Below, one piece after another: positions 16,193-25,310 of a DNA stretch of 30,194 nucleotides; within the stretch, counting starts at the first letter, position 1, and each line of letters opens with the position of its first letter. The DNA is from Lachnospiraceae bacterium UBA7202 (GTDB taxonomy: Bacteria; Bacillota; Clostridia; Lachnospirales; Lachnospiraceae): contig DKUO01000033.1 of NCBI GenBank assembly GCA_002490705.1, positions 1-30,194 on the forward strand, given 5' to 3'. Both the position numbers and the translations under genes were made by a program. Below the pieces are notes generated by a model. That model was not told the origin of the DNA, made no database searches, and saw only the letters and a list, made by a program, of their open reading frames with translations.

Positions 16193-16978
16193 TTACTTAC
16201 CGGACTCTACATCTTTCTGGATCAGTCCGCGAATCGCCTCTACAGCCACCTGAATCGCCATATCCGTATCGTGTACCACCGGATTCTCCAAACCGAGCTT
16301 TTCCCTCTCCTGATTTGCCACCACCAAAAAGCAGGAACCCACTCTCACATGAAGAGCGCTGGCCACGACAAACAATGCCGCCGACTCCATCTCGGAGGCC
16401 AGACAGCCCAGCCGTTTCCACGCCTCCCATTTATTTAACAGTTCGTAACCGACCGGCTTTACCTCCGGCTCGTGCTGTCCGTAGAACGAATCTTTACACT
16501 GTACCACGCCTGTGTGGAAAGGATATCCCTTTTTGCCCGCCGCTTCCACCAGCGCGTTTGTCACGGCAAGGTCAGCCACAGCAGGAAATTCGATGGGCGC
16601 GTATTCCTTACTTGTCCCCTCCATGCGGATAGCCCCCGTAGCGATCACCACATCGCCGCTCTTCACTTCCGTCTGCATACCGCCGCAGGTGCCGATACGG
16701 ACAAAAGTATCCGCGCCGCACCGGTAAAGCTCCTCCATCGCAATGGAAGCCGACGGGCCACCGATTCCCGTGGACGTGACGCTCACCTTCACGCCGTCCA
16801 ATGTACCGGTATAAGTAATATATTCTCTATTATCCGCGATCAACACCGGATTGTCAAAATACTGTGCGATCTTCACGCATCTCTTCGGGTCGCCGGGCAT
16901 AATCACATAACGCCCCACCTCCCCCTGCGCCACCTGAATATGGTACTGCCTGCTCGCATCTTCCGAATAATTTTTCAT
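16193..16978 (-). CDS. udp: Uridine phosphorylase
   Basis: A 261-residue nucleoside phosphorylase I family enzyme. Phosphate-binding and active-site motifs are visible: MPGDPKR near 28-34, STGIGGPSASIAMEEL, RIGTCGGMQ, and the ribose-binding ASEMESAALF. These fit uridine phosphorylase better than purine nucleoside phosphorylase, but the substrate should be read as probable. GGAGG lies 10 bases before the ATG. It is placed between the importer and deoC, matching a role in releasing pentose-1-phosphate from imported nucleosides. Confidence 0.9.
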   Translation of the reverse strand: MKNYSEDASRQYHIQVAQGEVGRYVIMPGDPKRCVKIAQYFDNPVLIADNREYITYTGTLDGVKVSVTSTGIGGPSASIAMEELYRCGADTFVRIGTCGGMQTEVKSGDVVIATGAIRMEGTSKEYAPIEFPAVADLAVTNALVEAAGKKGYPFHTGVVQCKDSFYGQHEPEVKPVGYELLNKWEAWKRLGCLASEMESAALFVVASALHVRVGSCFLVVANQEREKLGLENPVVHDTDMAIQVAVEAIRGLIQKDVESGK

Positions 16979-17011
16979 TCTATACCAACCTCCTTCTTTT
17001 TTGTCGTCCGG

Positions 17012-17953
17012 TCATCTGGCTCCTTTGTCGTAAGGAATACCCTCTGCCTTCGGCGCCCTGGATTTTCCGGAAACAAACACAAGCACCGCCAAAGAAATAA
17101 TATAAGGCAGCATGTTGTAAATTGTGCTCGGCAGCTTGAGCGCCACCAGCGCATCAAACCCGGTATATACATTGGACAGCGCGCGGAACAAACCGAACAG
17201 AACTGCCGCCAGCCCGATATTCACCGGTCTCCACTGTCCGAAAATCATGACCGCCAGTGCCAGAAAGCCGAAACCCGCCACACCGTTTTCAAACTTCCAC
17301 TCACTCACGCCTGCCGTGATATACACCAATCCGCCAAGGCCGCCAAACGCTCCGGAAATCAAAACCCCCGCATAGCGCATCTTATACACATTGATCCCCA
17401 CGGAATCCGCCGCCTGTGGATGCTCGCCGCAAGCGCAGAGCCTGAGGCCGAATCTCGTTTTATATAGCACGACATAAGAGACAACCAGCACAAGCAATGC
17501 CACCAGCATAAACCAGTTAAACTCAAACTTTCCGATATTGACAATGAACGACCGCTTCGCCGCGCCATAGGCGACTGTCGAGGAGACATTGTCCACGCTT
17601 TCCGCCGTGTTGATCGCTCTCACCAGAACCACTGCCGCCGCCGGGCCAAGAAGATTTAACGCCGTTCCTACCAGCGTCTGATCCGCCTTAAACCGGATCG
17701 CCGCAACACCCAGCAGCAGGGAGAAGAGCATACCGAGCAGGACACTTGCAAGAATGACAAGCAAAATGACAAACGGAGCCGCCATACTCTCGGGAATATA
17801 CTTCATCATGAGCGCTCCCCCGAGAGCGCCGATCACCATGATTCCTTCCAGACCGATATTGATCACGCCGCTGTGCTCCGAGAAACATCCGCCGAGTGCC
17901 ACGAGCACAAGGACGGAAGCAAAAATCAACGTATACTGAATCAATAATAACAT
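17012..17953 (-). CDS. nupQ: Nucleoside ABC transporter permease, NupQ type
   Basis: A 313-residue multi-spanning protein of the BPD_transp_2 (LivH/LivM-like) permease family. It has about eight hydrophobic helices and the family-typical EGIMVIGALGG and VGINVYKMRYAGV segments. The start at 17953 shares one base with the stop of the preceding permease gene (TAATG), with GGAGGGG about 9 bases upstream. Longer readings upstream are in the body of the neighbour and are rejected. It forms a heterodimeric membrane channel with the other permease. Confidence 0.92.
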   Translation of the reverse strand: MLLLIQYTLIFASVLVLVALGGCFSEHSGVINIGLEGIMVIGALGGALMMKYIPESMAAPFVILLVILASVLLGMLFSLLLGVAAIRFKADQTLVGTALNLLGPAAAVVLVRAINTAESVDNVSSTVAYGAAKRSFIVNIGKFEFNWFMLVALLVLVVSYVVLYKTRFGLRLCACGEHPQAADSVGINVYKMRYAGVLISGAFGGLGGLVYITAGVSEWKFENGVAGFGFLALAVMIFGQWRPVNIGLAAVLFGLFRALSNVYTGFDALVALKLPSTIYNMLPYIISLAVLVFVSGKSRAPKAEGIPYDKGAR

Positions 17954-19092
17954 TATGCTTCCCCTCCTTTCTGTTCCTTTTTGCCCTGCTTTTCCTCTCT
18001 CTTGTCGAGGAACCGGTTCAGCCACAGTTTGAAGAAGAGTACAAAACCGCACAGATAAATGATAAACGCGGAAATCAGATCGGATATCTGCGTGCAGTAC
18101 ATGGTCTTATCCACGTAGGTGCCTCCGCTCGTAATATGCTGGATAAAGTACGAAGAAAAAACCGTCCCGATGGGATGCAAACCGCCGAGAAAAGCCGCCG
18201 CAATCCCGTTAAATCCCATGGCCGGAACCGACGTCTGCTGTACCATCCACTGCTCGATCCCCGTCAGGTAAAAGATACCTGCGCCGAAACCTGCCAGCCC
18301 GCCGGAAATCATCATGGTCAGAATAATATTCCTCTTTTCCCGCATACCGCAGTATTTCGCCGCCTGTTTGTTCAGACCTGTGGCTTTCAGTTCATAGCCA
18401 AACTTTGTCTTCTCCAGCACAACCCACACGGCGACCGCCATAATCACACTGAGCAAAAGTCCCAGAGTCACAAACTCATTGTCGGAAAAAAACCTGTCCA
18501 GTCCCAGATTCGGAAGCAGCGCGCTCTTGTTCGTACTGGACAGCGATTTCGTGTAGGGCGTCGACTGTTCTTTCACGCCTGTCAGAAGCATATTGACACA
18601 GTACAGCCCGATCCAGTTCAGCATGATGCAGGAAATAACCTCATTGACATTAAAATAGGCTTTCAGCGCGCCGGAAAGCCCGCCAACCAGCGCCGCAACC
18701 AAAATCGCCCCAATCAGACAGATATACCACGGCATCCTCATCCCGAGGGCAAGATAGAGGCAGGCTCCCACGCCGACCACATACTGTCCCGCCGCGCCGA
18801 TATTAAAAAGTCCCACCTTGTAGGCAAACAATACGGACAGGGAACACATCAGAAGCGCCGATGCCTTTACCAGCGTCGTCCCGAAATATTTCTTTGCCGC
18901 CGCTGCGCTGGGATAATAGAAGAAATTCTTCATAATCGCAAGAATCGCTTTCCCTGCGCCGCCCGGATTGATAATCAGCAAAACAACATAGCCCACCAGA
19001 AGGCCGAGAACAATACAAAGAAGCGATGCCAGAATCGTCTGCACGCCGTCATTTCTCAAAAAACGGTCCTTCTTATCGGAATCATGACGCAT
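17953..19092 (-). CDS. nupP: Nucleoside ABC transporter permease, NupP type
   Basis: A 379-residue inner-membrane protein with a first helix near 20-40 and about nine further hydrophobic segments; the GAAGQYVVGVGA and EVISCIMLNWIGLY segments are typical of the BMP-type permease. It starts at 19092, overlapping the ATPase gene by 11 bp, with GGAGG about 8 bases upstream. Partner of NupQ. Confidence 0.92.
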   Translation of the reverse strand: MRHDSDKKDRFLRNDGVQTILASLLCIVLGLLVGYVVLLIINPGGAGKAILAIMKNFFYYPSAAAAKKYFGTTLVKASALLMCSLSVLFAYKVGLFNIGAAGQYVVGVGACLYLALGMRMPWYICLIGAILVAALVGGLSGALKAYFNVNEVISCIMLNWIGLYCVNMLLTGVKEQSTPYTKSLSSTNKSALLPNLGLDRFFSDNEFVTLGLLLSVIMAVAVWVVLEKTKFGYELKATGLNKQAAKYCGMREKRNIILTMMISGGLAGFGAGIFYLTGIEQWMVQQTSVPAMGFNGIAAAFLGGLHPIGTVFSSYFIQHITSGGTYVDKTMYCTQISDLISAFIIYLCGFVLFFKLWLNRFLDKREEKQGKKEQKGGEA

Positions 19093-20626
19093 GTCCGTCC
19101 GCCTCCTTTCTTCCGGAACCGGCCATGTAAAGACCCAGCTCCTCCACGGTAACTTTCTTCGGATCAAACTCTCCCACAATCTCGCCCTCATACATGACGA
19201 GAATGCGATCTGATACATTCATAACCTCATCCAGCTCCAAACTGACTAGAAGAATACCCTTACCCGCATCTCTTTGTGCTACAAGCTGTTTATGAATATA
19301 CTCAATGGCGCCCACGTCCAATCCTCTTGTGGGCTGTACCGCAATCAAAAGCTCCGGATTTTTGTCGATTTCGCGGGCCACGATCGCCTTCTGCTGATTA
19401 CCGCCAGACATGGACCGTGCCTTTGTAATTGCACCCTGCCCTGAACGGATATCATACTGCTCGATCAATTTATTCGCGTAGTCCCTTATTTCCTTTCGTT
19501 TCAGGAAACCAGCCTTACTCGTAAATTGCGGTTCAAAATACCTTTGCAGGACAATGTTGTCTTCCAGAGAATAATCGAGCACCAGACCATGTTTATGTCT
19601 GTCCTCCGGAATGTGGCTCATGCCCGAAGTGAGCCTCTCCCTGATGGATGCATGGGTGATGTCTTTTCCATTCATGGTGATTGTGCCGCTCTTTAGCGGC
19701 TCTAGTCCTGACAAACCATAGACAAATTCCGTCTGCCCGTTGCCGTCGATCCCGGCGATACAGACGATCTCTCCCCGGTGCACCTGAAGGGACACATTGT
19801 TTACGGCATTATTTTTATGCCGCTTCGAAGCAACCGTCATGCCCCTGATATCCAGAATCACCTCTCCCGGCTTGGCGGGCTTTTTCTCCACCACGAAATT
19901 GACGTCCCTCCCGACCATCATCGCAGAAAGCTTTTCCGGGTTCGTGTCGCTGATCTCCACAGTCCCTATGTACTTTCCTTTTCTGAGCACGCTGCAGCGA
20001 TCCGCCACCTGCATGATCTCCGCCAGCTTGTGGGTGATAAAGAGAATGCTCTTACCCTCTGCGGCCAGATTCCTCATGATTGTCATGAGTTCCTGAATTT
20101 CCTGCGGCGTCAGCACCGCCGTCGGCTCGTCAAAAATAAGGATTTCGTTATCGCGGTACAGCATTTTCAAAATCTCCGTCCTCTGCTGCATGCCCACGGT
20201 GATATCCTCAATCAGCGCGTCAGGATCGACAAAAAGTCCATATTTCTCAGACAACTCCATCACTTTTTTCTTTGCTTCATCCTTTTGGAGAAATCCCCCC
20301 TTGGTCGTCTCCACCCCCAAAATGATATTGTCGAGAACGCTGAAACATTCCACCAGCTTAAAATGCTGATGCACCATACCGATCCCCAGATCGTTAGCGT
20401 CGTTCGGATCATTGATCGTCACTTTTTTCCCGTCCTTGCGAATCTCTCCCTCCTCCGGCTGATACAGCCCAAAGAGCACGCTCATCAAGGTCGATTTCCC
20501 CGCGCCGTTCTCCCCCAGAAGGGCGTGAATCTCTCCTTTTTTCAGTTGCAGCGTGATGTTGTCGTTCGCCACAATCCCCGGAAACCTTTTCGTGATGTGT
20601 AACATCTCAATCGCATACTCGGCCAT
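19082..20626 (-). CDS. nupO: Nucleoside ABC transporter ATP-binding protein, NupO type
   Basis: A 514-residue protein with two fused ABC cassettes, as in simple-sugar and nucleoside importers. Cassette 1 has Walker A GENGAGKST and Walker B LIFDEPTAVLTP, with an atypical signature TVGMQQR. Cassette 2 has a degenerate Walker A (GIDGNGQTE) and an intact-looking signature MSGGNQQK. This asymmetry is normal for the family. GGAGG lies 9 bases before the ATG. A hairpin (20679-20715) precedes it, separating it from the lipoprotein gene. Confidence 0.94.
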   Translation of the reverse strand: MAEYAIEMLHITKRFPGIVANDNITLQLKKGEIHALLGENGAGKSTLMSVLFGLYQPEEGEIRKDGKKVTINDPNDANDLGIGMVHQHFKLVECFSVLDNIILGVETTKGGFLQKDEAKKKVMELSEKYGLFVDPDALIEDITVGMQQRTEILKMLYRDNEILIFDEPTAVLTPQEIQELMTIMRNLAAEGKSILFITHKLAEIMQVADRCSVLRKGKYIGTVEISDTNPEKLSAMMVGRDVNFVVEKKPAKPGEVILDIRGMTVASKRHKNNAVNNVSLQVHRGEIVCIAGIDGNGQTEFVYGLSGLEPLKSGTITMNGKDITHASIRERLTSGMSHIPEDRHKHGLVLDYSLEDNIVLQRYFEPQFTSKAGFLKRKEIRDYANKLIEQYDIRSGQGAITKARSMSGGNQQKAIVAREIDKNPELLIAVQPTRGLDVGAIEYIHKQLVAQRDAGKGILLVSLELDEVMNVSDRILVMYEGEIVGEFDPKKVTVEELGLYMAGSGRKEADGHAS

Positions 20627-20678
20627 CCCCCACTACCTCCTCTCTGAATCTTCTCCTGTGCGTTCCTGTGCATAAAAC

Positions 20679-20715
20679 GGAGGGAGCATCTTGCAAATGC
20701 AAATCCGCTCCCTCC
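20679..20715 (-). terminator. Intercistronic hairpin between the lipoprotein and transporter genes
   Basis: GGAGGGAGC and GCTCCCTCC form a perfect 9-bp GC-rich stem with a 19-base loop that can itself pair (TTGCA/TGCAA). On the minus strand it is followed by GTTTTATG, a short T run. It probably terminates part of the transcripts or protects the upstream mRNA, so the lipoprotein is made in excess over the membrane parts. Confidence 0.7.
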
Positions 20716-20732
20716 ATTTCCATAACTGCTTA

Positions 20733-22016
20733 TTATTTGATACTGCCGTAATCAGTCACTTTAACATCGGTTGACGGCATAGCCGAAATATCATTGGAAA
20801 TCTTCACGTTGCCGCTATAGATTTCTTTGACAAGCGCCTTGTAATCATCCTGGGTAAACCCGTCGCCCCACTGGGTGCTTTCCATAGGAAGCTGTACAAA
20901 ATTTTCTTCCGGGTTCTCGGAAACCATGCCAAGGTTGTCGATCTTTCCCGTGTACTCGCTCCACTTTCCGTCCCTGATATCGGAAAGAACCGTATTTACC
21001 GTCGCGGAAAGTCCCTTCATCGCCGATGTGACCGTCAGGCCCTCCTTGTTCGCATCAATAACCGGCGCCTGATCGGAATCCACACCGATCACCTTGCCGT
21101 CTGTCTTCATCGCCGCCTCAACCGCGGATGTGAAAATACCGCCGCCGCAGGCAAATACTACCTCTACGCCCTTTGTGCTGTACCAGGTATCCATCGCCGC
21201 GGTGATATCTGCGTCACCATAGAACTGTCCGCCGCAGACATACTCAACTTCCACTTCTCCCTCAATGCCAAGCTCCTTCGCCGCATCGTTGATGCCCTGC
21301 ACATAACCGTATCCGAAACGGGTAACGGCCGGTACGGACATACCGCCCAGGAATCCAAGATGCTTATACCCAAGCTTTACTGCCGCGTATCCTGCCATAT
21401 ATCCGGAAATCTCCTCCTGATATGTACAGCAATATGTATTTTCCGTATTATAGTAATCCGCCACGTTCCAGTTGTCGGGATTATAATCGTATCCCTCTCC
21501 GACGCCCTTCTCACAGAGATCACCCGCACCTACATCCAGCGCAATAAACTTAACATCCGGATACATCTTTGACTGGGTAACAATAGCCGCCGCAAACATA
21601 TAACCCGGCATTACGATCACGTTAGCGCCGCCCGCTACCGCCTGATCAACACTGGCATTTCTCGCCTCGTCGGAATCGCTGTCCGGTTTATAATAGGTAA
21701 ACTGGGCGCCGTTGCTCTCCGCCCACGCCTTACAGGACTCGTAAGTCGTCTGGTTAAAACTCTGGTCGGTAATATCACCCGAATCCGTGATCATGGCAAT
21801 GTTCATATCAGAACCGGCTGCCTCCGCTTCACCTGCGGACTCTTCGGAACCGGCTGCTTCACCGGTCTCCCCGGACTCCTCAGAACCAGCCGCCTCATTC
21901 GTCTCCGTCGCTGCATCTCCAGCCGGCTGCCCACTGTCAGCCGAGCCGCCGCCGCATGCCGCCAGTGAAAATACCATTGTGGCCGCAAGCATCATTGCGA
22001 TTACTCTTTTTTTCAT
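20733..22016 (-). CDS. BMP-family nucleoside-binding lipoprotein
   Basis: A 427-residue substrate-binding lipoprotein of the Bmp/Med family, the receptor of the nucleoside importer (NupN type). The signal peptide ends in a lipobox LAAC with Cys21 as the lipid anchor. A linker of about 45 residues follows, made of repeated Ala/Gly/Ser/Glu units such as EAAGSEESGE, then the mature domain from MNIAMITDSGDITDQSFN, where DxSFN is family typical. It is the first gene of the operon, with its own promoter and operator-like palindrome. Confidence 0.93.
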   Translation of the reverse strand: MKKRVIAMMLAATMVFSLAACGGGSADSGQPAGDAATETNEAAGSEESGETGEAAGSEESAGEAEAAGSDMNIAMITDSGDITDQSFNQTTYESCKAWAESNGAQFTYYKPDSDSDEARNASVDQAVAGGANVIVMPGYMFAAAIVTQSKMYPDVKFIALDVGAGDLCEKGVGEGYDYNPDNWNVADYYNTENTYCCTYQEEISGYMAGYAAVKLGYKHLGFLGGMSVPAVTRFGYGYVQGINDAAKELGIEGEVEVEYVCGGQFYGDADITAAMDTWYSTKGVEVVFACGGGIFTSAVEAAMKTDGKVIGVDSDQAPVIDANKEGLTVTSAMKGLSATVNTVLSDIRDGKWSEYTGKIDNLGMVSENPEENFVQLPMESTQWGDGFTQDDYKALVKEIYSGNVKISNDISAMPSTDVKVTDYGSIK

Positions 22017-22042
22017 AGTATTTTTCCTCCTCTTTTCTCTCG

Positions 22043-22059
22043 ATCACGATTATCGTGAT
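22043..22059 (-). promoter_or_regulatory. Perfect 8-1-8 palindrome, candidate operator
   Basis: ATCACGATTATCGTGAT is a perfect 8-bp inverted repeat around one base. It lies 27 bp upstream of the lipoprotein ATG and just downstream of the predicted start point, where a bound repressor would block transcription. The regulator is unknown and not encoded nearby. Confidence 0.65.
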
Positions 22060-22069
22060 ACATGACTCC

Positions 22070-22098
22070 ATTATAGGACACCTGTCCTTTTTTGTAAA
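22070..22098 (-). promoter_or_regulatory. Sigma-A promoter of the nucleoside operon
   Basis: TTTACA (22093-22098), a 17-bp spacer and a perfect TATAAT (22070-22075) on the minus strand. The spacer contains a second inverted repeat, GGACA-GG-TGTCC, which could be another protein site. The expected start is near 22063. Confidence 0.8.
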
Positions 22099-22142
22099 TC
22101 AAATTCGCGACACAATTCTCCCACCCGTCCAAAAAACTTTCA

Positions 22143-22171
22143 TAGTAATTACCCTGCATTTATGGTAAGAT
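22143..22171 (+). promoter_or_regulatory. Extended -10 promoter candidate for mutS2
   Basis: TGG-TAAGAT is an extended -10 element (TAAGAT at 22166-22171), 17 bp after a weak -35 TAGTAA (22143-22148). The expected start is near 22178, giving a leader of about 28 bases before the ATG at 22206. Confidence 0.45.
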
Positions 22172-22205
22172 AAATGTGGTTTTTATAGTATAAGAAGGGA
22201 TCGAT

Positions 22206-24578
22206 ATGAACGAAAAAGTATTACGGGTTTTAGAATATCATAAAATCATTGCCCGGCTGACGGAGAAGGCTACCTCCGAACCCGGCAAAAAACGGGCCGC
22301 CGCTCTGCTCCCTATGACGGATTTAAATGAAATTCAGGCGGCGCAGACCCAGACTGCCGACGCTCTTGGCCGTCTTTTTGCTAAGGGTTCCACTTCCTTT
22401 GGCAGTAACAAGGACTTTGGCATGAGCTTAAAGTCTCTGGAAGTAGGAAGCGTTTTATCTATCGCAGAGCTTTTGCGCATCGCCTCCTTTTTGGAAAACG
22501 TAAACCGCATCAAAGCCTACGGCCGCAGAGAGCGGGACGATATGCCCGGCGATTCGCTGGACGTCTGGTTCGATATGCTTGAACCTCTTACGCCCCTTGC
22601 CGGCGAGATCAACAGGTGTATTCTCTCCGAGGAAGAAATTGCCGACGACGCAAGCCCTGCGCTAAAGCATATCCGCCGCAGCATGGCCGTTACCAACGAC
22701 AGAATTCATTCCCAGCTGAATTCCATGATCAACGGCTCTCTGCGCACTTATTTGCAGGACGCCGTGGTGACCATGCGCGACAACCGCTACTGCATTCCCG
22801 TGAAATCAGAATACAAAAGTCAGGTGCCGGGTATGGTGCACGACCAATCCTCCACCGGCTCCACTTTTTTCATCGAGCCCGCGGCAGTGGTGAATCTGAA
22901 CAATGAATTAAAAGAATTATCTATTCGGGAAAAGGAAGAGATCGAAGCCGTTCTGGCCTCCTTAAGCGCACAGACTGCGGCATATACCCGGGAACTGGCC
23001 GCAGATCAGGAAGCCATGACGAATCTGGACTTCGTCTTTGCCAAAGCGGCTCTTGCCATGGAGCAGAACGCCACCATGCCGCTTTTTAACACAGAGCACC
23101 AAATTCATATCCGCAAAGGCCGCCATCCCCTCATTGATAAAAAACAGGTGGTGCCCGTGGATATTTTACTCGGCATTGATTTTGATCTGCTCATTATCAC
23201 CGGCCCCAACACGGGCGGTAAAACCGTAGCCTTAAAAACCGCGGGACTTTTGTCCCTGATGGGACAGGCGGGACTCCATATCCCTGCCATGGACCGTTCC
23301 CAGCTCTCCGTTTTCCGGGAAATCTATGCGGATATCGGCGACGAACAGAGCATTGAGCAAAGCCTCTCCACCTTCTCCTCCCACATGACCAGTATCGTGT
23401 CCATTCTGCGGGAGGCGGATGCGGATTCGCTCTGCCTTTTCGATGAGCTGGGCGCAGGAACAGACCCTACCGAGGGAGCGGCGCTGGCGATTTCCGTTTT
23501 GGATCATCTGCACGGCAGGGGCATCCGCACGATGGCCACTACCCACTACAGCGAGTTAAAGGTCTATGCTCTCTCCACTCCCTTTGTGGAAAATGCCTGC
23601 TGCGAGTTTGACGTGGAAACACTGCGCCCCACCTACCGTCTTCTGATCGGTATACCCGGCAAGAGCAACGCGTTTGCGATCTCCACAAGACTGGGCCTGC
23701 CGGACTATATTATTGAGGACGCCAGAAGACATATTACGCAGGATAAGGAGAGTTTTGAAGACCTGATTGCCAATCTGGAAAACAGCCGGCTCACCATCGA
23801 AAAGGAGCAGGCGGAGATCGAAACCTACAAGCGGGAAATCCAAACCCTGAAGGAACGTCTGGAATCCAAACAGGAAAAGATCGACCAGTCCCGCGACCGC
23901 ATCATAAGAGAAGCCAACGAGGAGGCCCGCGAAATCCTGCAAAGCGCAAAGGAACTGGCGGACGAGACCATCCGTACCTTCCAGAAGGCTGGAAATGCTT
24001 CCATAAAGGATTTGGAAAAATCCCGCCGCAAGGTGAGCGAGAAAATCTCCGAAAAAAATGAAAAATTGTCTCTCAAGGCAGATTCCCCTTCCCACAAGAC
24101 GTTAAAGCCAAACCAGATCAAGCTGGGAGACAGCGTAAAAATTGTCTCCATGGGATTAAAGGGAACGGTCAGTTCCCTTCCCGACAAAAACGGCAGGCTT
24201 TTTGTGCAGTGCGGCATTATCCGTTCTCAGGTTTCCTTAAACGACCTTGTTTTGCTGGAAGAAGAGACAGTACGTACCGAGAAAATGCAGCGAAGCTCCT
24301 CTGGCAAACTTAAAATGTCCAAGTCCTACTCGGTCTCCACAGAGATCAATCTCCTCGGCAAGACCGTGGACGAGGCAATCTCCGAACTGGACAAATATTT
24401 AGACGACGCCTATCTGGCGCATCTTCCGAGCGTCCGCATTGTCCACGGTAAGGGAACCGGCGCGCTTCGAAAGGCGGTGCAGAATTATCTTAGAAAAAAC
24501 AAAACCGTGAAAAGTTTTCGGCTGGGAGAATTCGGGGAGGGCGACGCCGGCGTCACCATTGCGGAATTTAAGAATTAA
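22206..24578 (+). CDS. mutS2: MutS2, ATPase/Smr-domain protein
   Basis: A 790-residue MutS2. It has an N-terminal core and clamp, then the ABC-type ATPase with Walker A TGPNTGGKT (332-340), Walker B LFDELGAGTDPTEGAAL and the TTHYSELKVYA switch. A long coiled coil follows (about 515-625), then the C-terminal Smr nuclease domain (about 715-790) with INLLGKTVDEA and IVHGKGTGALRKAV. MutS2 proteins restrain recombination, and some act in ribosome rescue at collided ribosomes. The Smr start reads INLLG where LDLRG is common, so nuclease activity is uncertain. AAGGGA lies about 6 bases before the ATG. It is followed by the response regulator after 27 bp. Confidence 0.95.
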   Translation: MNEKVLRVLEYHKIIARLTEKATSEPGKKRAAALLPMTDLNEIQAAQTQTADALGRLFAKGSTSFGSNKDFGMSLKSLEVGSVLSIAELLRIASFLENVNRIKAYGRRERDDMPGDSLDVWFDMLEPLTPLAGEINRCILSEEEIADDASPALKHIRRSMAVTNDRIHSQLNSMINGSLRTYLQDAVVTMRDNRYCIPVKSEYKSQVPGMVHDQSSTGSTFFIEPAAVVNLNNELKELSIREKEEIEAVLASLSAQTAAYTRELAADQEAMTNLDFVFAKAALAMEQNATMPLFNTEHQIHIRKGRHPLIDKKQVVPVDILLGIDFDLLIITGPNTGGKTVALKTAGLLSLMGQAGLHIPAMDRSQLSVFREIYADIGDEQSIEQSLSTFSSHMTSIVSILREADADSLCLFDELGAGTDPTEGAALAISVLDHLHGRGIRTMATTHYSELKVYALSTPFVENACCEFDVETLRPTYRLLIGIPGKSNAFAISTRLGLPDYIIEDARRHITQDKESFEDLIANLENSRLTIEKEQAEIETYKREIQTLKERLESKQEKIDQSRDRIIREANEEAREILQSAKELADETIRTFQKAGNASIKDLEKSRRKVSEKISEKNEKLSLKADSPSHKTLKPNQIKLGDSVKIVSMGLKGTVSSLPDKNGRLFVQCGIIRSQVSLNDLVLLEEETVRTEKMQRSSSGKLKMSKSYSVSTEINLLGKTVDEAISELDKYLDDAYLAHLPSVRIVHGKGTGALRKAVQNYLRKNKTVKSFRLGEFGEGDAGVTIAEFKN

Positions 24579-24605
24579 ATCACAAGTATTGATATGGAGG
24601 TTATC

Positions 24606-25310
24606 ATGGTAAATAAGCAGAAAATTTTAATTGTAGACGACGACAACAACATTGCCGAACTTATCTCCCTCTATCTGACAAAGGAATGTTTCGAGACTAT
24701 GATTGTCAATGACGGGGAATCCGCGCTTGCGGCGGTGGACAGCTTTGAACCTAATCTTATGCTTCTCGATCTGATGCTTCCGGGAATCGACGGTTATCAG
24801 GTCTGCCGCGAAGTACGCACAAAGTCCACCCTTCCCATCATCATGCTCTCAGCCAAAGGCGAGGTTTTTGACAAGGTGCTGGGGTTAGAGCTGGGGGCGG
24901 ACGATTACATGGAGAAGCCCTTTGATTCAAAGGAGCTGGTGGCCCGTGTCAAGGCGGTGCTACGCCGCTATAAACCGGCGGTGGCAGAGCCGAAAAACTC
25001 CGATATCAAGAGTGTGGAGTATCCCGATCTGATTATCAATCAGACAAACTACTCCGTTATTTACATGGGCAAAACCATAGAGATGCCGCCCAAGGAGCTG
25101 GAGCTTCTCTATTTTCTGGCCTCCTCACCCAACCATGTCTTTTCCAGAGAACAGCTTTTGGATCAGATTTGGGGCTACGAATACATTGGAGACAGCCGCA
25201 CGGTGGACGTGCACGTCAAACGGCTTCGCGAAAAAATCAATGATCATGAAAGCTGGCGCATCGCAACTATCTGGGGCGTCGGCTACAAATTCGAGACGAA
25301 AACATTATGA
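24606..25310 (+). CDS. OmpR/PhoB-family response regulator
   Basis: A 234-residue two-component regulator. The receiver domain (about 4-118) has the acidic pocket Asp11-Asp13, phospho-acceptor Asp55 in LLDLMLPG, and the conserved Lys in DDYMEKPF. The C-terminal winged helix binds DNA, with RTVDVHVKRLREK as recognition helix. The start at 24606 has GGAGG 5 bases upstream; the ATG at 24594 overlaps that site. It overlaps the kinase gene by 4 bp. Confidence 0.93.
   Translation: MVNKQKILIVDDDNNIAELISLYLTKECFETMIVNDGESALAAVDSFEPNLMLLDLMLPGIDGYQVCREVRTKSTLPIIMLSAKGEVFDKVLGLELGADDYMEKPFDSKELVARVKAVLRRYKPAVAEPKNSDIKSVEYPDLIINQTNYSVIYMGKTIEMPPKELELLYFLASSPNHVFSREQLLDQIWGYEYIGDSRTVDVHVKRLREKINDHESWRIATIWGVGYKFETKTL

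Noticed and set aside
16472..17467. Long plus-strand open frame (331 codons) opposite udp and nupQ
   Set aside because: It is antisense to two well-recognised genes, is rich in His, Arg and Gln as GC-rich shadows are, and shows no motif.
17896..19152. Plus-strand open frame of 418 codons opposite nupP
   Set aside because: Shadow of a membrane-protein gene; no domain, no ribosome site.
19778..20602. Plus-strand open frame of 274 codons opposite nupO
   Set aside because: Antisense to conserved ABC motifs; composition is that of a shadow frame.
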